Positions 26,784-32,350 of a DNA stretch of 32,350 nt are shown in pieces; within the stretch, counting starts at the first letter, position 1, and every line of letters starts with the position of its first letter. A program made the translations under genes and the position numbers. Source of the DNA: Methanobacteriota archaeon (lineage in GTDB: Archaea; Thermoplasmatota; Poseidoniia; Poseidoniales; Thalassarchaeaceae); assembly GCA_002730095.1 (NCBI GenBank), contig PBZE01000010.1, positions 27,719-60,068 of the forward strand. Reading direction: 5' to 3'. Below the pieces are notes generated by a model. It was not told the origin of the DNA, made no database searches, and saw only the letters and a program-made list of their open reading frames with translations.

Positions 26784-28211
26784 ATGACAGAAGAACCCTC
26801 GGGATCGAATACCGAGAATATCGAAGATGACGATTGGCATCTCTATGCCAATGCAGGTTATGGAGCTGCAGAGTCGGTTGAAGCAGAGACTTCCGTAGAA
26901 GAAGACGAAGACACCGAAGAAGAATGGTTTGATGGGGACGATTTCTACCACCAGGGGGCGTCCATAGATTGGGATTCTCCCCCTTGCCCAGCTCCATTGG
27001 GAATAGCACACGTAATAAAAATAGGAGTTTGTGACTTTTGTTTGCATCGAATCGGTGGCCGGAGGACCAAGTCACAAGGATTTGGAGGAGGTGCTGAATT
27101 GCGAAATGAGGCATATGCTAGAGACTCTGAGCTTACCAAGTTCGAGACTCCCGAGATCTGCCCCCTGTGCGAAGATCTGTTCGATGACGTTGGTAATATT
27201 GTTGAAAGAATAATCCACTCGGTTGATGGAGTCGGGTTCAAATCGATGCAACTCGGGATACATCTGCCCAAAGATTTGCTTCAAAGCGAGGACGCAATCA
27301 GAACTAAACATGGATCGCAGGGTTCGAGACCCCTCAAAGCCTCCTTTGCGCAAGCCATTCAGGATGAAATGCTACTCAGATCACCCGAAATTTCATTCGT
27401 AAAGGACTATCCAGATATTATGGTCACTGTTGACACCCTTACTCTCAGAGTAGATACAGATGTTAGACCTGTGTTCATATATGGAAGATATGAGAAATTA
27501 GTAAGAGGCATCCCCCAGACTCGATGGCCTTGCCGCTCCTGCAGGGGCAGAGGCGATGGTTGCGAAAGCTGTGAGGGTACCGGACTGCAGTATAGGGAAT
27601 CTGTTCAGGATATAATTGGAGACCCAGTGAAGACAATACTAGATGCCTCAGATACGTCTTTCCATGGAATGGGTAGGGAAGATATTGACGTAAGGTGCCT
27701 AGGTTCGGGAAGACCATTTGTATTAGAGATCAAGAATCCCAAATTGAGGGAATTAGAATTGTCATTGATAGAGGACAAAATTAACTCCAATGATCCAGAA
27801 AAGGTGAAGGTAAACTCTCTAAAATGGTGCAACAAGAAGGATGTTAGTAGAGTAAAGGAGACCAGATCCGAGAAATCATACACGATAAGATTCAGGATTG
27901 ATAAGCCCATTACCGAGGAAGAAGCCATCGAATCAATAGAGGCTTTATCGGGAGTCACACTGGAGCAGGAAACCCCCAAGAGAGTCTCACACAGAAGGGC
28001 AGCCAAGACTCGAAAGAGAAGAGTAACTACAATATCGAATGTATTGGTGGAAGGACAAGAGATTCAGTTCTCCTTGAGATGCGAAGCTGGCACCTACGTC
28101 AAAGAGCTAGTACATTCCGACGAAGGCAGAACCTCGCCTTCTGTCAGCTCGGTCATTGATAGAGAATGTGAGGTATTGTGGCTCGATGTCGATGAAATAC
28201 ACGCTGATTGA
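26784..28211 (+). CDS. pus10: tRNA pseudouridine(54/55) synthase Pus10
   Basis: 'RPVFIYGRYEKLVRGIPQTRWPCRSCRGRGDGCESCEGTG', 'SFHGMGREDIDVRCLGSGRPFVLEIKNPK', 'CEAGTYVKELVHSDEGRTSPSVS'; THUMP-side zinc Cys 'CDFC...CPLC'. Confidence 0.94.
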   Translation: MTEEPSGSNTENIEDDDWHLYANAGYGAAESVEAETSVEEDEDTEEEWFDGDDFYHQGASIDWDSPPCPAPLGIAHVIKIGVCDFCLHRIGGRRTKSQGFGGGAELRNEAYARDSELTKFETPEICPLCEDLFDDVGNIVERIIHSVDGVGFKSMQLGIHLPKDLLQSEDAIRTKHGSQGSRPLKASFAQAIQDEMLLRSPEISFVKDYPDIMVTVDTLTLRVDTDVRPVFIYGRYEKLVRGIPQTRWPCRSCRGRGDGCESCEGTGLQYRESVQDIIGDPVKTILDASDTSFHGMGREDIDVRCLGSGRPFVLEIKNPKLRELELSLIEDKINSNDPEKVKVNSLKWCNKKDVSRVKETRSEKSYTIRFRIDKPITEEEAIESIEALSGVTLEQETPKRVSHRRAAKTRKRRVTTISNVLVEGQEIQFSLRCEAGTYVKELVHSDEGRTSPSVSSVIDRECEVLWLDVDEIHAD

Positions 28212-28287
28212 TACGAATAACAATCCGACGGACTTAATAGCGGGCCTTTGGTCGAGCGCTTCCACGACTTAGGTCAAAGGTGGTAAA

Positions 28288-28578
28288 ATGGCAACGAGAA
28301 CCCACGGCACCAGGCAGGGAACGAGATCGATCCTCAAGAAGAAGAAGACACAGAAAGGAAGGCTCTTCATCAACCGATCTCTCCATCCATACAAGGAGGG
28401 CGATAAGGTATCAATAGTTCTCGATGGCTCCCAGCAGAAGGGTATGCCACATAGAAGATTCCATGGATTAACAGGCACAATTGTGAAGCCTCAAGGCAAG
28501 GCATTCGTAGTGACTGTTGTACAAGGAAATATGGAAAAAACAGTAGTGGCCAGACCTGAACATCTGAGGCCAGCATAG
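28288..28578 (+). CDS. rpl21e: 50S ribosomal protein L21e
   Basis: 'GTRSILKKKKTQKGRLFINRSLHPYKEGDKVSIVLDGSQQKGMPHRRFHGLTGTI'. Confidence 0.95.
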   Translation: MATRTHGTRQGTRSILKKKKTQKGRLFINRSLHPYKEGDKVSIVLDGSQQKGMPHRRFHGLTGTIVKPQGKAFVVTVVQGNMEKTVVARPEHLRPA

Positions 28579-28588
28579 GAGTGATTTC

Positions 28589-28942
28589 ATGTCAAATCGA
28601 GAATTCATAGATTTTGCAACAGTAAGGGATCTGTTAGAGGACGCTAACGAGAGAAGGGGCGAACTATCTTACGAGCAGATGATGGCATTACAACATGCAA
28701 CTTGGGCTGCTAGCACAAACCGAGGAGGAATAAAGACTGATCCCAAAGTTTTCGTCGCGCTCTTCTCCAAGCTAATGGAAAATGACAAACTAGCTGAAAA
28801 TCCTGATATCTGTGCAAAAATAGCAGAAATCACTCCAATGGATGTTTCTGGAGTCAGAGTTATTATCGCCAGTAAGAGAGTTGCTATGGATACATCTGAG
28901 ATCGAGGAAATAATCGAAATTGTCAGACAAAACGTTCTCTGA
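28589..28942 (+). CDS. rpoF: DNA-directed RNA polymerase subunit F (Rpb4 family)
   Basis: 117 aa, Rpb4/RpoF-like, located between L21e and DUF655 as in other archaea ('ELSYEQMMALQHATWAAS...'). Confidence 0.87.
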   Translation: MSNREFIDFATVRDLLEDANERRGELSYEQMMALQHATWAASTNRGGIKTDPKVFVALFSKLMENDKLAENPDICAKIAEITPMDVSGVRVIIASKRVAMDTSEIEEIIEIVRQNVL

Positions 28943-28980
28943 GTGTTATTTCTCTAGCATCTTTTCTGACTAAACAATTG

Positions 28981-29586
28981 ATGAGGGAGAACCCCTTCCA
29001 CCAATCGAGTAAAATGTCCGCCGAAGGCCCAATCGGTTCCAAATTTGCCGATGATGATCGTCTATCCGGAGAGACAACTGTGCTTGTTCTAGATGTCCTT
29101 GATAGGAATCCATCTGGATCAGAGCTCCAAGGACTTTCATCTCCTTCAATGTATCTAGTCAGGGCTAGAATCGAAGATGACAACATAGATTCTCCGGGCG
29201 AGTCAATTGAAATACAGCCCGGATCTATCGGGCCATTGTCCGAGATTAGATTCAGGGATCTGACAGCAGAATCTTCCGCAGCCATAATCGATGCTGTTCT
29301 GGACTCAATTATCTCAGACCCCGATAGGCACTTAGGATTCTACAATAGAGCTAACAACCTTTCATTGAAGTACCATGCCTTTCAACTTCTCCCAGGCATA
29401 GGCAATTCAAAGGCAATGCAGATGGTAAAAGAAAGAGGTGGATCAGGGTGGTCTTCCTTCGAAGAAATAGACAAATCTTGTGGCATTGAATCCGCCAAGC
29501 TCCTAGCCGAGAGATACGTTGGAGAAATGCAAGATCCATCTGAATCACCAAGCCTATTGGATCTTCTCGTCCGCTCTGGGATTTAG
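28981..29586 (+). CDS. DUF655 family protein (OB-like region + HhH)
   Basis: C-terminal HhH-like 'YHAFQLLPGIGNSKAMQMVKERGGSGWSSFEEI', in conserved archaeal position between rpoF and ksgA. Confidence 0.87.
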   Translation: MRENPFHQSSKMSAEGPIGSKFADDDRLSGETTVLVLDVLDRNPSGSELQGLSSPSMYLVRARIEDDNIDSPGESIEIQPGSIGPLSEIRFRDLTAESSAAIIDAVLDSIISDPDRHLGFYNRANNLSLKYHAFQLLPGIGNSKAMQMVKERGGSGWSSFEEIDKSCGIESAKLLAERYVGEMQDPSESPSLLDLLVRSGI

Positions 29587-29600
29587 ACGGAGGAGTCACT

Positions 29601-30509
29601 TTGAAAGATCTAGACCCTAGGATGTTAGTCGATCTACTGAGAGATAGGATAAGCCCAGACAGAAACTTGGGACAGCACTTCATTCTAGATGAGAAAATAA
29701 TCCTTGAAGCAATATTAATGCCTAATAAGATAGAAAGTAAAGTTACTGGAGAATCCCATGTTCTAGAAATCGGGCCGGGACCAGGATCGTTGACCTTGGA
29801 ACTCCTAAGAACAGGCGCGAAAGTATCCACATTCGAGATCGATCAGCAGGCAGTAATGCACCTCGAAAGAGTATTTCACGGAATGGAAGGCAAACTTTCT
29901 GTATCTCATGCCGATGCACTCTTGGTTGACTGGCCAGAAGACATTACTCACATCATCGCTAACATTCCTTATGGAATCTCCAGCCCGATTCTAGATAGAA
30001 TCCAGCAGCACCACCAAAAAAATCCACTTGATGCAGTGGTATTAATGGTTCAAGAGGAGTTCTCTGAGAGAATGTCAATGAATAGAGGCCCTAGGAGCAT
30101 CGGCCCTCTAGGGCTATCACTGTGGATGGACTTTGATATCCACATTGGTTCAAAGGTCCACCCAGGGTCATTCTCCCCTCCTCCTAGAGTAAACTCTAGG
30201 TTGATCATGCTCGAGCCTAGGAAGGAGGAAGCAAGAGTCACTGATAGGAGGCTGTTCAAAATAGTCACGCAACACTGTTTCGCCAATAGAAGGAGAAAAA
30301 TGCGTACGTTAATTTCCAAGTCGCCAAAGAGAATTAGCAGAATAAAGGGATGGCACAAGACAAGATGGAAGGACGTAATTGAACGAACTCTAGAGGATCA
30401 AGTAGATGGAATGAGGGAGGGATGGCCGGAATTCAGGCCTGATGATATGCTAATCGAAGAATGGCCAGCTCTTTGTGATCATCTTTCATCATTTGACTAT
30501 GAAAATTGA
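29601..30509 (+). CDS. rsmA: 16S rRNA dimethyladenosine transferase
   Basis: 'NLGQHFILDE', 'VLEIGPGPGSLTLELL', 'IIANIPYGISSPIL', 'VQEEFSERM', 'FSPPPRVNSRLI'. Starts with TTG. Confidence 0.94.
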   Translation: MKDLDPRMLVDLLRDRISPDRNLGQHFILDEKIILEAILMPNKIESKVTGESHVLEIGPGPGSLTLELLRTGAKVSTFEIDQQAVMHLERVFHGMEGKLSVSHADALLVDWPEDITHIIANIPYGISSPILDRIQQHHQKNPLDAVVLMVQEEFSERMSMNRGPRSIGPLGLSLWMDFDIHIGSKVHPGSFSPPPRVNSRLIMLEPRKEEARVTDRRLFKIVTQHCFANRRRKMRTLISKSPKRISRIKGWHKTRWKDVIERTLEDQVDGMREGWPEFRPDDMLIEEWPALCDHLSSFDYEN

Positions 30510-30594
30510 TACTCTAGTCATCGCCTTGATAGCTGCCCCCCCTCTCCGCGAGGCACGGTCTGTAACCAGTTCCGTAGACATATGGGGTCAAACC

Positions 30595-31683
30595 ATGGCA
30601 AAGAAGGATACTTATCTGGCTCTCTTGAGGAGAGGAATCGATGAGAATACAGCCCAGATTCTATCAGATGGGGGAATCAAGGTTGGAGATCTAAAGAAGA
30701 TGGATGAAGACACCCTGATGAACAATTACGGGCTTAAGAAGGATATAGCCACCTCAGTAATTGAAGCAGTTAAGTCAGGGCCCAGAAATTCCAGCAAGCA
30801 GAGATTTCTCGCTGACGTACTTTCTAAGGACGGACAGCAGAAAGTCGATAAAATCGAAGAGCAGAGATTCAAGCGTGAGCAGAAAGATTTGCTTTCAGAA
30901 CTTCTTGAAAAGAAAGAGCAGTTGAGGATGGCTAGGGTTGAGGCCTTTAGGAACAAGAAGCTCGTAATGAATCGACTCGGAAAAACAATTGAGTTGATTG
31001 TCAAGCTTGAGAATACCTTTGATGATGAGTCTAAGGATGAACAGCGTTCCAAGATTAGGGATCAATTAGAGACAAGAGGACTTGAGGCTGCCAGAGACCA
31101 CGAGATGCTGGAGCTAGTAGGAACACCTCAGGATATAGTTGACTTTAGGAGGAAAATAGCCCCTATGCTATGCTTGTACGCATGTCCACATTGTGGGGAG
31201 GAGATGGATCCAAGAGGCGGCAACCTGATGGACGACATGTCAGACTATGTCTTCATTTGCTGGGAGTGCGAAGAAGAGTTCAGATCCCCAATGGCAGAAT
31301 CGGTGGAAAACCAACTTTCCAATGGATCGAGAATTTCGATCAATCCTAGAATTAAGCCTAGATTACCAGTTGTCAAACCCCCCAAGAAAATAGAGAAGTT
31401 CTCAGTAGAGGAGCTGATGATGAGAGATCTGGAATCCACTGGAGCTTCAGCGGAAGAGCTCGAGGCTGCAGTAGAATCAAGCAAACTTTCAGGTGGCCTA
31501 ATGGATATAGACGATTGGATCGATCAGACTTTGGCAGCAAAGGGCTACATTCAGGCCCAGGAAGATCGTGAAGATTTCATTATAGCAACAGGAGCAGGAG
31601 CGACAAAATTCAACAAGTGGATGAAGAAGGCCGGACTGCGCTTCAACAAGCAGACTGGCAGGTGGTCCAGAGGCGACTTCTGA
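30595..31683 (+). CDS. Uncharacterised protein with N-terminal HhH-like region, coiled region and zinc ribbon
   Basis: The internal ATG at 30595 (MAKKDTYLALLRRGIDENTAQIL) is preferred over the ORF start 30475, which lies inside rsmA. Zinc ribbon 'CPHCGEEMD...CWECEEEF'. Confidence 0.7.
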   Translation: MAKKDTYLALLRRGIDENTAQILSDGGIKVGDLKKMDEDTLMNNYGLKKDIATSVIEAVKSGPRNSSKQRFLADVLSKDGQQKVDKIEEQRFKREQKDLLSELLEKKEQLRMARVEAFRNKKLVMNRLGKTIELIVKLENTFDDESKDEQRSKIRDQLETRGLEAARDHEMLELVGTPQDIVDFRRKIAPMLCLYACPHCGEEMDPRGGNLMDDMSDYVFICWECEEEFRSPMAESVENQLSNGSRISINPRIKPRLPVVKPPKKIEKFSVEELMMRDLESTGASAEELEAAVESSKLSGGLMDIDDWIDQTLAAKGYIQAQEDREDFIIATGAGATKFNKWMKKAGLRFNKQTGRWSRGDF

Positions 31684-31691
31684 GGAATCGC

Positions 31692-31991
31692 ATGTCCAAG
31701 GAAATATTGACAATACGATTTTTCAGAGGCGATTCTGAGATAGGCAAGTCAACCATTATTGAAGGCTGCACAATATTGGATTTAGCTGAGGAGGCAGGGG
31801 TAGAGATCCCAAGAAACTGTACTTCAGGAACATGTGGGACCTGCCTCGTCAGACTAATCACTGGAACCGTACCTGTTCCAGATGAGACTCCACCCGGACT
31901 AGACGAGTACCTGCTCAGTGAGGGAGGCATCCTATCCTGTTGTCTGTACCCAACTACATCATGTGAAATTGACATCATACCTCCAATTTAG
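31692..31991 (+). CDS. Plant-type [2Fe-2S] ferredoxin
   Basis: 'EIPRNCTSGTCGTCLVRLITG...GILSCCLYP' gives the C-x4-C-x2-C...C ligand pattern. The internal ATG at 31692 is preferred over 31617. Confidence 0.88.
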   Translation: MSKEILTIRFFRGDSEIGKSTIIEGCTILDLAEEAGVEIPRNCTSGTCGTCLVRLITGTVPVPDETPPGLDEYLLSEGGILSCCLYPTTSCEIDIIPPI

Positions 31992-31995
31992 GTGA
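31991..31995 (+). promoter_or_regulatory. Shine-Dalgarno-like GGTGA upstream of the small membrane ORF
   Basis: 'taGGTGAaagaATG'. Confidence 0.45.
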
Positions 31996-31999
31996 AAGA

Positions 32000-32149
32000 A
32001 TGGCCGACATTAGCGATACTAGGTTTCTGGCCTTCCTGTTATTCGATATTATAGCTATTACAATAGCAGTTTGGTGGATTTCTAGAAAGCTGAAGTCAAA
32101 GCTACAAGAAGTAGAGGACCGAAAGATGAGGAAGAGAAACCGGAACTAA
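32000..32149 (+). CDS. Small single-TM protein (49 aa)
   Basis: Not in the supplied ORF track. Translation: MADISDTRFLAFLLFDIIAITIAVWWISRKLKSKLQEVEDRKMRKRNRN. It is preceded by a GGTGA motif and follows the ferredoxin closely. Confidence 0.6.
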   Translation: MADISDTRFLAFLLFDIIAITIAVWWISRKLKSKLQEVEDRKMRKRNRN

Positions 32150-32158
32150 AAAACGCTC

Positions 32159-32350
32159 TCACTCATTGACTGCAGCAGTCCACCTATCCGAATGAGGAAT
32201 CCCAACGACCTCTATGTGACAGGCAAGAACACCACTCTGACCGCCAATTAACTCCCTCAGAGAAATCAGGTCATCAATGCAGCAAGGACATTGTGGGTGC
32301 ATAGGCTGAATCCATAATTGTACAATCCCCGACTCATCTACGTCGACCCC
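32159..32350 (-). CDS. C-terminal part of a DUF59/MIP18-like (Fe-S assembly factor type) protein; 5' end outside the window
   Basis: Minus-strand translation '...VDVDESGIVQLWIQPMHPQCPCCIDDLISLRELIGGQSGVLACHIEVVGIPHSDRWTAAVNE*'. Similarity is from pattern reading only. Confidence 0.5.
   Translation of the reverse strand, partial: GVDVDESGIVQLWIQPMHPQCPCCIDDLISLRELIGGQSGVLACHIEVVGIPHSDRWTAAVNE

Noticed and set aside
27311-27332. 'gcagggttcgagacccctc' resembling a tRNA T-arm
   Set aside because: Inside the pus10 coding frame; no matching acceptor, D or anticodon arms nearby.
29351-29830. 159-aa minus-strand ORF across the DUF655/rsmA junction
   Set aside because: Both plus-strand genes are strongly supported; the antisense product has no motif.
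30475-30594. N-terminal extension of the ORF at 30475..31683
   Set aside because: Overlaps the end of rsmA and translates to non-conserved-looking sequence; ATG 30595 gives a sensible N-terminus.
1-32350. CRISPR arrays, transposons, integrases, toxin-antitoxin or phage-defence cassettes
   Set aside because: No direct-repeat/spacer array, transposase, integrase, or recognisable defence protein was seen in any frame.

Overview
The window is a gene-dense archaeal chromosome segment (about 31 protein genes, short intergenic gaps). Archaeal markers are family B DNA polymerase, EF-1alpha next to ribosomal protein S10, and the run Pus10 - L21e - Rpb4/RpoF - DUF655 - KsgA. The style resembles marine planktonic Thermoplasmatota (MGII/MGIII-like), but that assignment is inference only. 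I found no CRISPR array, tRNA, rRNA, transposase or phage module. Most genes are housekeeping or metabolic. The most interesting stretch is about 17.5-26.7 kb: an SRPBCC + TIGR01777 epimerase fusion, a class II-like photolyase, a bacterial-type RibA, a peroxiredoxin, a TrmB-type regulator with an extra C-terminal domain that may be V4R-like, an ABC1/UbiB-type kinase, a CrtI-family desaturase and an ABA4-like (DUF4281) membrane protein. I propose this as a candidate light/oxidative-stress and carotenoid island. Other points of note are a DnaJ with only two of the usual four zinc-finger Cys repeats, a bleomycin-hydrolase-type C1 peptidase with a conserved C-terminal tail, a GGTGA-type Shine-Dalgarno pattern, and an uncharacterised HHH + zinc-ribbon protein. 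All family calls come from reading motifs in the translations; no database search was run.
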